Shown here: in pieces, positions 36,037 to 45,731 of the stretch
Layout: every line of letters starts with the position of its first letter
Position numbering within the stretch: position 1 is the stretch's first letter
From: Burkholderiales bacterium
GTDB taxonomy: Bacteria > Pseudomonadota > Gammaproteobacteria > Burkholderiales > Burkholderiaceae_E
DNA: 59,269 nucleotides
Assembly (NCBI GenBank): GCA_027487815.1
Contig: JAIYCW010000066.1
Coordinates: 1-59,269 of the forward strand
Reading direction: 5' to 3'
Program-made: the position numbers and the translations under genes
Notes under the pieces: generated by a model
Databases searched by the model: none
Seen by the model: the letters and a program-made list of their open reading frames with translations, nothing else
Told to the model about the DNA's origin: nothing

Positions 36037-36523
36037 ACGTTACCTAAGGTTTGAATCCAGTTGCAGCAATTAACTGCTGTCTCGAAGCAAGTCTCGTGAA
36101 GGGCTCAACTCAGTCTATTGGCTAGCTCAACCAAGCGACCATTACATAGATCACACTTTAGTTAATGCACACGCCCCCGCGCCATCTCCCGTTTGGCATA
36201 GAACGCACCTTTCGGAGGGTCTTACCGACCACTTAGGCGGATGCCCCACAAAAGCCCTGGAAAACGAAGCATGCGTGGTGCCTCGCCGCGTTGGTTATCA
36301 AAGCCATGATCAAGGATGCGGATGGTTTGTTGATCTTGCTGCGCGATAAATCCTTGTCCGGCAGCTTTGGCTGCTTGAAAGAAACAAGGGCTGCTTTCGG
36401 GCGGCCTTGGTCCTTCGAAGGGCCCGATTTGCTAGGAAGGCACGTTGCCTCTGCCATTTGGGATATCAAGCGACCGGTTGCCTGGCCGATATTCCTCAGG
36501 AACAGTGCCTAGGGGATAGAGCA
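36037..36523. other. Gene-poor intergenic stretch with a possible relic reading frame
   Basis: 487 bases without a convincing gene. The first 140 bases are less GC-rich than the surroundings and hold the small dyad CAGTT/AACTG at 36058-36076. A plus-strand frame of 73 codons from 36291 to 36512 has a protein-like beginning (KDADGLLILLRD) but no recognisable family and no good ribosome site. It may be a remnant of a lost gene. Confidence 0.35.
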
Positions 36524-37159
36524 ATGAAGCTTCGGATATGGATCGCGCTTTACTTGATGTTTGCGTCGTTTGCGGTGTCTTCCACCGAGGCAGTGTTGCT
36601 TGCTCCGCACCAGGTGGTAGCGGGTAAAACCCAGGAGGAGTGGTCAAAACTTTGGTGGCAGTGGGCGGCCTCGTTTGATTATGAGGAAAGTCCGGTGGCC
36701 GACCGCACGGGTCGCAACTGCGGCGCCAAACAGGAGGGAGCGGTGTGGTTCCTCGCGGGGACCTATGGCACGCAACGGACTATCCGTGCCTGTAAGGTTC
36801 CAGCCGGCAAGCACCTGTTTTTTCCCCTGATCAATTACGTCACCTACTCAACGCCGATGCACCCCCGCACCTGCCGCATGGTGGAAGCGACTGCAGCAGG
36901 CCTGACCGATGATGTGGGCCCGCTCATACTGGACGTAAATGGGATGCGCTTTACCGGACTGGAGAAACACCGGCTAGCCACCCGCAAATGCTTCGACCTG
37001 GGAACAAAAATCAAGCCGCAGGTGTCCGTGTTTCCTGCAGCGGCCAACGGCTACTATGTGATGCTAAAGCCCTTGCCACCCGGCCAATACACGCTGAACT
37101 TTGGTGGCGTGTTACCCGGCATGATGCAGGCAGTGACTTATTCGCTCATCGTGGAGTAA
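36524..37159 (+). CDS. Secreted Trp- and Cys-containing hypothetical protein
   Basis: 211 residues from the ATG at 36524, with GGGGA upstream. A signal peptide (1-23, ending STEA) precedes a conserved-looking block EEWSKLWWQWAASF, later DRTGRNCG, AVWFLAGT, CKVPAGKHLFFPL and a C-terminal PPGQYTLNFGG strand that suggests a beta-sandwich. I have the impression of a widespread uncharacterised proteobacterial family with these signatures, but no function is known to me. Isolated gene. Probably periplasmic. Confidence 0.7.
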   Translation: MKLRIWIALYLMFASFAVSSTEAVLLAPHQVVAGKTQEEWSKLWWQWAASFDYEESPVADRTGRNCGAKQEGAVWFLAGTYGTQRTIRACKVPAGKHLFFPLINYVTYSTPMHPRTCRMVEATAAGLTDDVGPLILDVNGMRFTGLEKHRLATRKCFDLGTKIKPQVSVFPAAANGYYVMLKPLPPGQYTLNFGGVLPGMMQAVTYSLIVE

Positions 37160-37206
37160 GAAAGACAGCCTCACAAAGTTTTCCTTGCCTGCAGCACTTC
37201 GGATAA

Positions 37207-37626
37207 TCATGATGCGCTGGTTTCCAGCTCCCGCTGCAAAGCGATCCACTGCCCATCCACGCTCAACTTTTTCGCAATCGTTGAGCCCGGATCAATCACC
37301 CGCCAAAACGGCACCACTTCAGACGCCGCTTTACCTTCAGCAAGTTGTTCAATTGCAGCTTCAGCCACAATGCGCAAAAAAATCGCTGTGGTCACTGGGC
37401 AGGTCGCGGTGCAATCATTCTGACGCGCGAGTTCGTTGCGGGTGCGTTCGATGGTTCGGGTCTGACCGGCCGGAATCTTGCGAAGATAGGCCGCAAACAT
37501 TTCAGGCGTGCCTACCAACATCATCGTTCCCGTTTTGATGCCTGCAAAATCGGTGTCCAGGCGCACCCGCTTGGGCGCACGCTTGGCTGCAAATTTGTCG
37601 GTCCAGTTCAACGGTTTTTTAGGCAT
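37207..37626 (-). CDS. MGMT-like fold protein of unknown function
   Basis: 139 residues from the ATG at 37626. The order TMMLVGTPEMFAAYLRKIP, RTIERTRNELARQ, CTATCPVTTAIFLRIVAEAA and VVPFWRVI resembles a bacterial group related to methylated-DNA-protein cysteine methyltransferases, in which the usual PCHR site is replaced by CPVTT. Whether it repairs alkylated DNA is doubtful. Convergent with the secreted protein gene, 47 bases apart. Moderate confidence in the family. Confidence 0.55.
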   Translation of the reverse strand: MPKKPLNWTDKFAAKRAPKRVRLDTDFAGIKTGTMMLVGTPEMFAAYLRKIPAGQTRTIERTRNELARQNDCTATCPVTTAIFLRIVAEAAIEQLAEGKAASEVVPFWRVIDPGSTIAKKLSVDGQWIALQRELETSAS

Positions 37627-37777
37627 AGGGCTCGGTGATCGGAAAGACTCAAACGGAACAAGATTAGCGTGCCTTGTTCGCACCCCCAATAATCCCGGTT
37701 TTTCTCTTTGCCGATCAAGGCCTTAAGCTATCGCCTTTGCGCGCTTGCGTGTTTGATCACTGAAAACGGAGAAGACT

Positions 37778-38572
37778 ATGGACTTGGGTATTGCGGGCCG
37801 GTGGGCCCTGGTAGGCGGCGCAAGCAAGGGCTTGGGCTTTGGTTGCGCACAAGCGCTTGCCAATGAAGGGGTGAATGTCGTGATCGTGGCACGCAGCGCC
37901 GAGCCGCTCCAGGCAGCAGCCATCAAGCTCAAGGAACACGCAAAAGCGGCTGGGCACGCGGTGCAGGTGATTGCCGTGGCGACCGATATCACCACACCTG
38001 AAGGACGTGCCGAAATCTTTGCACAGCGCAAGGACTTCGATATCGTGGTGACCAACGCTGGTGGCCCACCCACAGGCGACTTTCGCCAATGGGATCGCGA
38101 GGTATGGCTCAAGGCGCTGGATGCCAATATGCTCACGCCGATTGAGCTGATCAAAGCGACGGTGGATGGCATGATGGCGCGCGGTTTTGGGCGCATCATC
38201 AACATCACTTCAAGCGCAGTAAAAGCGCCGATAGACATCTTGGGCTTATCCAACGGCGCGCGTAGCGGCTTGACCGGATTTGTGGCTGGCTTAGCCCGAA
38301 AAACCGTGACTCAGGGGGTAACGATCAACAACATGCTGCCGGGTATTTTTGATACTGACCGCTTGGCTTCCAACTTCGCAACCCAAGCGAAAAACGCGGG
38401 TAAAACCCCAGATGAAATTCGCGCCACCCGCATTGCCGAGCATCCGGCTCGCCGGTTGGGAACGATTGAAGAGTTCGGTGCCACCTGCGCGTTTTTATGC
38501 TCGGTCCACGGTGGCTATATCAACGCGCAAAACGTGTTGATCGATGGCGGCGGCTATCCCGGCACCTTCTGA
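37778..38572 (+). CDS. Short-chain dehydrogenase-like protein lacking the catalytic Tyr-Lys pair
   Basis: 264 residues. The nucleotide loop GGASKGLG (13-20), NAGG (93-96) and Ser145 in NITSSA follow the classical SDR pattern. At the place of YxxxK the protein reads SNGAR (158-162), so both Tyr and Lys are replaced. A known beta-ketoacyl-reductase-like SDR subgroup has the same feature. GGAGAAG lies close upstream of the ATG. It may use a different mechanism or bind without catalysis. Convergent with ispH, 2 bases apart. Confidence 0.88.
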   Translation: MDLGIAGRWALVGGASKGLGFGCAQALANEGVNVVIVARSAEPLQAAAIKLKEHAKAAGHAVQVIAVATDITTPEGRAEIFAQRKDFDIVVTNAGGPPTGDFRQWDREVWLKALDANMLTPIELIKATVDGMMARGFGRIINITSSAVKAPIDILGLSNGARSGLTGFVAGLARKTVTQGVTINNMLPGIFDTDRLASNFATQAKNAGKTPDEIRATRIAEHPARRLGTIEEFGATCAFLCSVHGGYINAQNVLIDGGGYPGTF

Positions 38573-38574
38573 TT

Positions 38575-39588
38575 TCAGACCGCTGGCGCGGCTTTCCCCA
38601 AGCCCTTGGGCAAGGGGAAATGCACGGTTTCCTCGATGCCCGGCAAAGGCTTCACAGTACGGACGCCGAGATCCTTGAGCCGCGTAATCAGCGCCTGCAC
38701 CAGCACCTCGGGCGCTGATGCTCCAGCGGTCACGCCAACGCGTTTTTTACCTTCCAGCCAAGCCGGATCAAGCTCATCAGCCGAGCCAATCAGCCGGGCT
38801 TCGCTGCCGAGCTTTTCCGCGACTTCCCGCAAGCGGTTGCTGTTCGAGCTGGTCGGTGAACCGATCACCAGCACCAGATCACATTGCGGTGCCATGAATT
38901 TCACCGCATCCTGGCGATTTTGCGTGGCATAACAAATGTCTTGCTTCTTGGGCTCGGCAATGGCGGGAAAGCGCTTCTTTAGCGCCTGAATGATGTCCTG
39001 GCAATCATCCACCGAGAGCGTGGTCTGGGTGACATAAGCGAGTTTGTCGGGATGCTTCACCTGCAGCCCATCGATGTCTGCAAGGTCTTCAACAAGATAG
39101 ATGCCGTCATCGGCTTGCCCCATCGTGCCCTCAACCTCGGGATGCCCGGCGTGCCCGATCATGATGATTTCAAATTCATCGCGCCGCAGCTTGGCAACCT
39201 CAATATGCACTTTGGTAACTAAAGGGCAGGTGGCGTCAAACAGCTGCAGCCCCCGTTGCGCGGCCTCACTGCGCACTGCCCTGGATACACCATGCGCGCT
39301 GAAGATCAGCGTGGAGTCATCGGGCACTTCATGCAACTCTTCAATGAACACCGCGCCTTTTTTGCGCAGCTCACTCACCACATGATCGTTGTGCACAATT
39401 TCATGGCGCACATAAATCGGCGCGCCGTGAATCTCCAGCGCACGCTCAACAATCGCAATCGCCCGATCTACGCCAGCACAAAAGCCTCGCGGCTGGGCTA
39501 GCACGGCTTCAATTACTTGCTCATGGCCATCGTCGTTCAGGGCTTCAAGACGGACTTGTCGTGTGGGTTGATTCATCGGTGAGCTCAT
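38575..39588 (-). CDS. ispH: 4-hydroxy-3-methylbut-2-enyl diphosphate reductase
   Basis: 337 residues. The three [4Fe-4S] ligands are Cys37 (QPRGFCAGV), Cys121 (DATCPLVTK) and Cys219 ([10 protein letters not shown]), with SPTSSNS near the C-terminus. Last step of the MEP isoprenoid route, making IPP and DMAPP. Its ATG overlaps the fkpB stop as ATGA, a conserved pairing. The N-terminus is about 25 residues longer than in E. coli. Confidence 0.97.
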   Translation of the reverse strand: MSSPMNQPTRQVRLEALNDDGHEQVIEAVLAQPRGFCAGVDRAIAIVERALEIHGAPIYVRHEIVHNDHVVSELRKKGAVFIEELHEVPDDSTLIFSAHGVSRAVRSEAAQRGLQLFDATCPLVTKVHIEVAKLRRDEFEIIMIGHAGHPEVEGTMGQADDGIYLVEDLADIDGLQVKHPDKLAYVTQTTLSVDDCQDIIQALKKRFPAIAEPKKQDICYATQNRQDAVKFMAPQCDLVLVIGSPTSSNSNRLREVAEKLGSEARLIGSADELDPAWLEGKKRVGVTAGASAPEVLVQALITRLKDLGVRTVKPLPGIEETVHFPLPKGLGKAAPAV

Positions 39589-40061
39589 TCAAGAATTCCC
39601 AAAATATGCACTTCAAATTGCACAGCCCGCCCGGCCAGCGGATGGTTAAAGTCAAACACCGCGCCCTGCTCATCAAGGCTTTTCAACACGCCCGCAAACC
39701 GGCCGCCATCGGGCGACGGAAACTCGACCAAATCGCCTAATTCATAGTGCTCATCCGGATCGCCATTGGCGGCCAACATCGCCCGCGAAACCCGCTGAAT
39801 CAACTCCGGGCTGCGCTCGCCAAACCCCGCACCGGCAGGCAGATCGAAGGTTTTGTGCTCACCCTCGCCCATGCCCAGCAGGCATTGCTCCAATGGCGGA
39901 GCCAATTGGCCTAAGCCAAACGCCAGGGTCGCGGGGCGGTCCCCGAAAGTGCTAATAATCGTCTCGCCGCTGTCGGCCAGGCTGACGCGATAGTGCAAGG
40001 TCAGGTGGGACTGCGGGCCCACGCGCAAATCATCAGGAGCTTGGTTGGTGTCAACTGTCAT
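39585..40061 (-). CDS. fkpB: FKBP-type peptidyl-prolyl isomerase (SlpA/FkpB)
   Basis: 158 residues from the ATG at 40061. An FKBP domain with a SlyD-like insertion is seen: [28 protein letters not shown]-type turn ([12 protein letters not shown]) and a C-terminal [18 protein letters not shown] strand. It helps fold proteins in the cytoplasm. Upstream of ispH with coupled translation. TAGAAT lies 8 bases before the ATG with no ribosome site between, so the transcript may be nearly leaderless. Its 5' end overlaps the 5' end of radC. Confidence 0.92.
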   Translation of the reverse strand: MTVDTNQAPDDLRVGPQSHLTLHYRVSLADSGETIISTFGDRPATLAFGLGQLAPPLEQCLLGMGEGEHKTFDLPAGAGFGERSPELIQRVSRAMLAANGDPDEHYELGDLVEFPSPDGGRFAGVLKSLDEQGAVFDFNHPLAGRAVQFEVHILGILE

Positions 40062-40752
40062 AACCCCGGATTCTAGCAACCCGATCCCCCAATGGCCGCT
40101 CAACGAGCGGCCGCGTGAAAGGTTGATGCACCAGGGCGCAGCCGCCCTATCGGACGCGGAATTGCTCGCCATCTTCCTGCGCACCGGGATTCCGGGCCTC
40201 AGTGCCGTGGCTCTGGCGCGCCAATTGCTCGTGCGCTTTGGCTCTTTGGGTGGCCTCATGGGAGCGGCGCGCACTGAAGTCTGCGCGGCCCCCGGGGTGG
40301 GCGATGCCAAGTGGGCCTTGCTGCAGGCCAGCCATGAACTGGCCCGGCGGGTGATGGTCGAGCCGCTGGCTGAGCGGAGCCTTCTGAACTCACCGCACAG
40401 CGTGCAGGCCTATTTGCAGCAGACCCTGCGTGGGCGTTTGCGTGAAGTGTTCATGGTGCTCCTCCTGGATACGCAGCACCGACTGATCGAAGCCCGGGAA
40501 ATGTTCGAAGGCTCAGTGAGCCGGGCGGCTGTCTATCCCCGGGAGATTGTTCGCGCAGCCATGCAGGCCAACGCAAGCGCGGTGATCGTGGCGCATAACC
40601 ATCCCTCGGGGGTGGCTGAGCCCAGTGCGGCAGACAACCACATTACCGAGGCGATCAGCAAGGCGCTCGCGCTGGTGGAGGTGCGTTTGGTAGACCACCT
40701 GATCGTGGCAGGGCCGCAGGTGGTGTCGTTTGCTTCCCGCGGCTGGCTTTAG
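40048..40752 (+). CDS. radC: RadC-family JAMM/MPN+ domain protein
   Basis: 234 residues from the GTG at 40048, decided by AGGAG eight bases upstream. An N-terminal helix-hairpin-helix part (about 20-110) is followed by the metal-site motif HNHPSG with His183, His185 and Asp196. Despite the name, RadC is not shown to act in recombination repair; its role is unclear. Its first 14 bases overlap fkpB head to head, so each promoter must lie at least partly within the other gene. Confidence 0.93.
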   Translation: MSTVITPDSSNPIPQWPLNERPRERLMHQGAAALSDAELLAIFLRTGIPGLSAVALARQLLVRFGSLGGLMGAARTEVCAAPGVGDAKWALLQASHELARRVMVEPLAERSLLNSPHSVQAYLQQTLRGRLREVFMVLLLDTQHRLIEAREMFEGSVSRAAVYPREIVRAAMQANASAVIVAHNHPSGVAEPSAADNHITEAISKALALVEVRLVDHLIVAGPQVVSFASRGWL

Positions 40753-40841
40753 GCGCACAGGTGCGACTCATCAAGCGGACCAAGCCAACCGACTCAAAGC
40801 CTATGCTAAGGTGCCTCCACACTAAAGTTACGGAGCACCCC

Positions 40842-42521
40842 ATGTCATCGATTCGCCGCCAAATCCTGCTTGCCTTGCTCTCAGGCTCGGGCGTCACGCT
40901 GGCCGGCTGCGGGTCCATGCAGTCCATGAGAGACGCGTTGCCCTCGGCGCTCGGGGGCAAGCCTGCATCTGCCGACCCGAGGCTGGACACTGTCGTGGCG
41001 GGCAGCGCCTTCAAGGGCGTGCATGGACTCGCCTTCGACAAGCAGGACAGGCTTTACGCAGGCTCGGTGCTGGGCCAGGCCGTGTATTCCGTAGATCGCA
41101 ACTCAGGCGCCGTGAAAACCCTGTTGAGCGGCCCGCAGGGCATGGCGGACGATATCGCGTTTGCGCCCGATGGCACGATGGCCTGGACCGGATTTTTGAC
41201 CGGCGAAATCAACGCCTTGCGCGATGGCAAATCCATGATGCTGGCCAAAGGCCTGCCCGGCATCAATTCGCTCGCTTATCGCGCTGATGGCCGCTTGTTC
41301 GCCACCCAGGTGTTTTTGGGCGATGCGCTGCATGAAATCGATCCTGCCGGGATCAAGCCCGCGCGCAAAATCATGGAAGGTATGGGCGGGCTTAACGGGT
41401 TTCAGTTTGGCCCCGATGGGAAGCTCTATGGGCCGCTCTGGTTCAAGGGCCAGATCGTGCGCGTGGATGTTGAGAGCGCCAAGCTTGAAGTGATTGCCGA
41501 TGGGTTCAAGATTCCAGCCGCGGTCAATATGGACTCCAAGGGTTTTCTCTGGGTGGTGGATACCGCCTTGGGACAGCTTGTGAGGGTTGATCCGCGGAGC
41601 GGCGCAAAAACCACCACGATTCAGCTCAACACGTCCCTGGATAATCTGGCGATAGACAGCAAAGACCGCATCTTCGTGACCAACATGGCCGATAACGGGA
41701 TTCAGGAAGTTGATCCTGCCAGTGGTCGCACCCGGCAGGTCATTAAGGGGGCGCTGGCCGCTCCCTCAGGCCTGGCACTCACCGCCGGGCGGGAAGGTGA
41801 TGAATTGCATGTGGCCGATGTGTTTGCCTATCGCCGGGTCAACACCCGAACTGGCATGATTACGGATATCGCGCGAATGCATGGCGACACGCTGGAATAT
41901 CCCTTCAGCATTTCTGCCAACAACCGCCAGGCCCTGCTCTCCAGCTGGTTTACAGGCACCGTGCAGGCGATTGATCGCGCCACGGGCCGCTCGGTGTGGA
42001 TCGCGCATGATCTCCAAGCCCCCCATGACGCGATGGAACTTTCAGACGGCTCGGTGGTGGTGGCCGAGCTGGGCACCGGCAAACTGCTCCGCTTGAGCGA
42101 GCAAGGCAAGCGCCGCGTCACGATCACTGAAGGCCTGGCGGGCCCGGTCGGCCTGACCTCCGATGGGATTGGCCTTTATGTCACGGAAAGCTTGGCTGGC
42201 AAGGTCACCCGGGTAGATATCGCTACAGGTGTGAAGCGTGAAATCGCCAAGGATCTGAAGATGCCGGAGGGGATCTGTCGCGCCTCCGACCGGCAGTTGA
42301 TCGTTGCCGAGGTTGGAGCACAAAGAATCGTGTCCGTAGACACCTCCACCGGGTTTGTGGCGCTCATCATGGACAAACTCCCCATCGGTTTTGCCGGCCT
42401 GCCTGGAGTGCCTCCGAGCTACCAGCCCACAGGTGTGGCGATTGGCGGCGATGGAGCAATTTACTTTAGCTCCGACCTCGAAAACGCGATTTACCGCATC
42501 CCGCGCTCGGCTCGCCCCTGA
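40842..42521 (+). CDS. Beta-propeller lipoprotein (NHL/SMP-30-like)
   Basis: 559 residues from the ATG at 40842, with GGAG six bases upstream. A lipoprotein signal ends LAGC with Cys23 as lipid site. The remainder is a series of about ten repeated blade units with signatures such as [29 protein letters not shown] and GLALT, consistent with one large or two small propellers of the NHL/SMP-30 type. Such proteins bind ligands or act as lactonases; no metal site could be assigned. Follows radC by 89 bases. Likely anchored in an outer or inner membrane leaflet. Confidence 0.82.
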   Translation: MSSIRRQILLALLSGSGVTLAGCGSMQSMRDALPSALGGKPASADPRLDTVVAGSAFKGVHGLAFDKQDRLYAGSVLGQAVYSVDRNSGAVKTLLSGPQGMADDIAFAPDGTMAWTGFLTGEINALRDGKSMMLAKGLPGINSLAYRADGRLFATQVFLGDALHEIDPAGIKPARKIMEGMGGLNGFQFGPDGKLYGPLWFKGQIVRVDVESAKLEVIADGFKIPAAVNMDSKGFLWVVDTALGQLVRVDPRSGAKTTTIQLNTSLDNLAIDSKDRIFVTNMADNGIQEVDPASGRTRQVIKGALAAPSGLALTAGREGDELHVADVFAYRRVNTRTGMITDIARMHGDTLEYPFSISANNRQALLSSWFTGTVQAIDRATGRSVWIAHDLQAPHDAMELSDGSVVVAELGTGKLLRLSEQGKRRVTITEGLAGPVGLTSDGIGLYVTESLAGKVTRVDIATGVKREIAKDLKMPEGICRASDRQLIVAEVGAQRIVSVDTSTGFVALIMDKLPIGFAGLPGVPPSYQPTGVAIGGDGAIYFSSDLENAIYRIPRSARP

Positions 42522-42531
42522 TCGCCTGCCA

Positions 42532-42553
42532 TGGCCCTGCCCTGGCCCTGCCC
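42532..42553. repeat. Tandem 11-base repeat, two copies
   Basis: TGGCCCTGCCC occurs twice head to tail just after the propeller lipoprotein gene. No function assigned. Confidence 0.8.
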
Positions 42554-42556
42554 GAA

Positions 42557-42586
42557 TAGACAAACCCGGCGAAAATTCGGTATACT
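42557..42586 (+). promoter_or_regulatory. Sigma-70 type promoter of rpmB-rpmG
   Basis: TAGACA at 42557-42562 and TATACT at 42581-42586, 18 bases apart, both close to consensus, 45 bases before the rpmB GTG. Confidence 0.72.
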
Positions 42587-42630
42587 CGCGGGCTTTGCTG
42601 GAATCAGCTATCAGTTTCAGGAGCTCGACC

Positions 42631-42867
42631 GTGTCGCGCGTATGTCAAGTAACGGGCAAAGGCCCCATGGTAGGGAACAATGTTTCCCACGCCAATAACC
42701 GTACCAAGCGTCGCTTTTTGCCTAACCTGCAATGGCGCCGTTTTTACCTCGAAAGCGAAAAGCGCTGGGTGCGTCTACGCATCACCAGTGCTGCATTGCG
42801 TCTGATCGACAAGAACGGTATCGAAGCCGTGCTCGCCGATCTGCGTGCCCGCGGTCAAGCGATCTAA
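42631..42867 (+). CDS. rpmB: 50S ribosomal protein L28
   Basis: 78 residues, the usual L28 length, from the GTG at 42631 with GGAG seven bases upstream. The [20 protein letters not shown] start and the [12 protein letters not shown] basic core are diagnostic. The open frame runs further upstream through the propeller gene region but has no support there. Part of the rpmB-rpmG pair. Confidence 0.97.
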   Translation: MSRVCQVTGKGPMVGNNVSHANNRTKRRFLPNLQWRRFYLESEKRWVRLRITSAALRLIDKNGIEAVLADLRARGQAI

Positions 42868-42882
42868 GCCCAGGAGTTCATC

Positions 42883-43038
42883 ATGCGTGAAAAAATCAAG
42901 CTTGAATCCACTGCCGGCACCGGCCATTTCTACACCACCACCAAGAACAAGCGTTTGCATCCAGAAAAGATGGAAATCAAAAAGTTCGATCCGGTGGCTC
43001 GCAAGCATGTTTCCTATAAAGAAACCAAGATCAAGTAA
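42883..43038 (+). CDS. rpmG: 50S ribosomal protein L33, zinc-free type
   Basis: 51 residues. [20 protein letters not shown] and [15 protein letters not shown] are diagnostic of L33; there are no cysteines, so it is the zinc-independent (C-minus) form. AGGAG stands before the ATG. It lies 15 bases after rpmB and is closed by a strong terminator. Confidence 0.97.
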   Translation: MREKIKLESTAGTGHFYTTTKNKRLHPEKMEIKKFDPVARKHVSYKETKIK

Positions 43039-43056
43039 GGTCTTGCGAAGCCCAAT

Positions 43057-43087
43057 AAAAAAGCCTGCTCTTCAGCAGGCTTTTTTT
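43057..43087. terminator. Bidirectional terminator between rpmG and the desaturase gene
   Basis: AAAAAGCCTGC, six-base loop, GCAGGCTTTTT with A and T runs on both sides, so it can end transcription from either strand. Confidence 0.9.
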
Positions 43088-43122
43088 ATCTGACACCCGC
43101 ATCGGCGGGCATCTCCGATCGA

Positions 43123-44346
43123 TCAAGCAGGTGTTGCTGCGCTATAGCTGCGCAAACGAAGCGCCATCTCCTGCAACGCTCTTACGCCACTGGCCTCCGC
43201 ACGGGCGCACCACTGGGTGAGCTGCTGCACCAATTGCTCACGGGTAGCATTCGATTTGCCCCAGAGCAAATTGAGCTCATCACGCATCTCAACCAGTTTG
43301 CGCAAGGCCTCACTTGCGGCCATCACTTCGCCAAGCTTGGCGCGCTGCTCTGCGCTCCACTGCCCGGTGTTTTCATGCAGCCATGATTTCGCACCGGCCA
43401 CAGCACCTGCGCCGGAATGATTTGCACTCATCAGGCGATGGGCTTCTTCGGCGCAAGCTTTACGCAAGGAGCGGGTGTAATTGGCCATCACATCATAGCG
43501 ATGGTGGATCACCGCTTGCACGGCTTCCAAATCGATACTGGAGCGCGCTGCAACCAGCTTGGCCACAGGAGCAATCTTTTTGACTCGCGCCAGCCCCAAC
43601 ATCTCGAAGATGCGGATATACATCCAGCCAATATCGAACTCATACCACTTGTTGGACAAGCGCGCGGAGGTTGGGTACGCATGATGATTGTTATGCAGCT
43701 CTTCGCCACCAATGATGATGCCCCAGGGCAGCAGGTTGGTGCTGGCATCGGGCGAATCGAAGCTTCGATAGCCGCGATAATGGCCCAGCCCGTTGATGAT
43801 GCCGGCCGCCGTGACCGGAATCCAGATCATCTGAATTGCAAACACTGTGAGACCAATCACCCCGAACAAGGCCACATTGATGGCAAGCGTCAGGAAGATT
43901 CCAAGCTGTGAATACGGTGTATAGAGCTTGCGCTCGATCCAGTCATCCGGAGTGCCGTGACCATACTTGCTGATGGTTTCAGTATTGGCCGCTTCAACTC
44001 GATAAAGCTCCGCGCCTTCCAGTAGCACCTTGCGGATACCCCAGGTTTGCGGGCTATGGGGATCCTCAGCAGTTTCACACTTGGCATGATGCTTGCGGTG
44101 AATCGCCGCCCATTCCTTGGTGACCATACCGGTGCCCAACCAGAGCCAGGCGCGAAAGAAGTGCGACACCAACGGGTGCAAATCAAGTGCTCGGTGCGCC
44201 TGATGGCGGTGGAGATAAATCGTGACGCCAGCAATCGTGATGTGGGTCGTGGCCAGGGTGAACAAAACGATTTGCCACCACGACCAGTTAAGCAGGCCGG
44301 TGTCAAGAAAGCTCAAAACACCGTCGAAGGAAAAATCAGAAAACAA
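43123..44346 (-). CDS. Membrane acyl-CoA delta-9 type fatty acid desaturase
   Basis: 407 residues from a TTG at 44346 with GGGAG five bases upstream. The di-iron histidine boxes HRHQAH (46-51), HRKHH (83-87) and HNNHH are in the order and spacing of delta-9 acyl-CoA desaturases. Four membrane helices surround them. A C-terminal extension of about 120 residues is helical and charged (SARASSIDLEAVQ onward). It introduces a double bond in membrane fatty acids, useful for cold adaptation. Single gene; convergent with rpmG across a shared terminator. Confidence 0.9.
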   Translation of the reverse strand: MFSDFSFDGVLSFLDTGLLNWSWWQIVLFTLATTHITIAGVTIYLHRHQAHRALDLHPLVSHFFRAWLWLGTGMVTKEWAAIHRKHHAKCETAEDPHSPQTWGIRKVLLEGAELYRVEAANTETISKYGHGTPDDWIERKLYTPYSQLGIFLTLAINVALFGVIGLTVFAIQMIWIPVTAAGIINGLGHYRGYRSFDSPDASTNLLPWGIIIGGEELHNNHHAYPTSARLSNKWYEFDIGWMYIRIFEMLGLARVKKIAPVAKLVAARSSIDLEAVQAVIHHRYDVMANYTRSLRKACAEEAHRLMSANHSGAGAVAGAKSWLHENTGQWSAEQRAKLGEVMAASEALRKLVEMRDELNLLWGKSNATREQLVQQLTQWCARAEASGVRALQEMALRLRSYSAATPA

Positions 44347-44423
44347 ATCAACTCCCTTAATCCCAATGACAGGACGATTACATTTTACCCCGCCCCGGTG
44401 ATTCGCGGGTCTGCTGCCCCCGA

Positions 44424-45731
44424 TTAGACCCCTTTTGCAGGATGTGCGGGCGGGGCCGAATCACCATCGGTTTGACGTGCATCAAGCGCACTCACCTCGC
44501 GTTGCGCAAAAGGCACAGAGATTCCTGAGGCTGCAAACTTGCTGAGCATCGATTGGGTAATGGCCGAGCGCACCACATCCTGACCGTTTTCCGGATCGGC
44601 GATTGAAAATCCAAGCTCAAGTTCGATCCCGGTGGCCGCCATCTGTTTGATCACCACCAAAGGTGCGGGAGTCGCAAGAACCCTTGGCGTGGCCAATGCC
44701 GCCTCCTGCGCGAGTTGCGCAGCACGGTCGAAATCCGATTCATAAGCGATCTGCACCACGACCTTCAGGCGCAACGCACCGGCGCGCGAAAAATTCTGTA
44801 CCGCAAGCGATGTGAGTAGCTCATTGGGCACGATATTGTCGATGCCGTCCAGCCCGCGCAGCACGGTGTAGCGCGTTGAAATGGTTTGCACCCGCCCGCT
44901 GAACTGGTCCACTTTAACCATATCGCCAATGCGCACCATCCGCTCAAGCAACACGATAAAGCCACTCACATAGTTGCTTGCAATGCGCTGAAACCCCAGC
45001 CCCAGGCCCACGCCCAGCGCCCCGCCGAACACTGAAAGCGCGGTGAGATCAAGGCCCACCAGCCCCAGACCGATTAACACGCCGATCACCAGCATCAAGG
45101 CCCTGAGCACCCGCCCAAGCACCGCCCGCAAACTGGGATCCATCGACTCCTGATGCAGCAGGCGGCTTTCCATCACGCCCCCGAGCCACAGGGCGATCAG
45201 CAAGGTCACGATCACCCAAAACGCTGCCGAAATCAGGGTCCAAAGGTCAACCTTCTGTTTGCCCATTGGAAACTTGATCGACTCCAACAGCTCGATGACA
45301 TCCACCCAGTACCCGGTCACGTAAAGCGCTGTGCCGATCCAAATGGACAGCACCAGCACACGCTCCAGTGCCGCAATGACAGGCGTCCGGGTAATACGCG
45401 ATACAGCATAAACAGCCGCCTGAATCAGGCTGTAAGCCACAAGCAAGGTGATCGCCACGCGCAACAGATTGGTCTTCATGAACTGCGCGGCTATTGGCTT
45501 GGCGAGCGCCACCAGGATGAGTGCAAACACCGGAAACATCAAGCGAGCCAAGGCCTCCTGGGCCTCCAGCGATTGAACCAATGCACGAGCGTGCCTCAGT
45601 CCCGCGCGAGCCCTCCACCATGCCAAGCCCAAACATGCTGCGATCACGCCAAGCTGCAGCAACGCGCCGGGCTGCTGCAAATCCTGCCAAAGGTCCATCA
45701 CCATGGACTGCAGCAAACGCTCACTGGTCAT
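44424..45731 (-). CDS. MscS-family mechanosensitive ion channel
   Basis: 435 residues. About five N-terminal membrane helices precede the MscS pore helix (LSVFGGALGVGLGLGFQ) and the beta domain (RMVRIGDMVKVDQFSGRV, RYTVLRGLDGIDNIVPNELL). Such channels open under membrane tension and release solutes during hypo-osmotic shock. Its start overlaps the end of rsmB by 11 bases. Larger than E. coli MscS (286) because of extra helices. Confidence 0.92.
   Translation of the reverse strand: MTSERLLQSMVMDLWQDLQQPGALLQLGVIAACLGLAWWRARAGLRHARALVQSLEAQEALARLMFPVFALILVALAKPIAAQFMKTNLLRVAITLLVAYSLIQAAVYAVSRITRTPVIAALERVLVLSIWIGTALYVTGYWVDVIELLESIKFPMGKQKVDLWTLISAAFWVIVTLLIALWLGGVMESRLLHQESMDPSLRAVLGRVLRALMLVIGVLIGLGLVGLDLTALSVFGGALGVGLGLGFQRIASNYVSGFIVLLERMVRIGDMVKVDQFSGRVQTISTRYTVLRGLDGIDNIVPNELLTSLAVQNFSRAGALRLKVVVQIAYESDFDRAAQLAQEAALATPRVLATPAPLVVIKQMAATGIELELGFSIADPENGQDVVRSAITQSMLSKFAASGISVPFAQREVSALDARQTDGDSAPPAHPAKGV

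Noticed and set aside
43096-43109. Second terminator after rpmG
   Set aside because: CCCGC/GCGGG hairpin lacks a T run on either strand; the strong terminator at 43057-43087 is sufficient.
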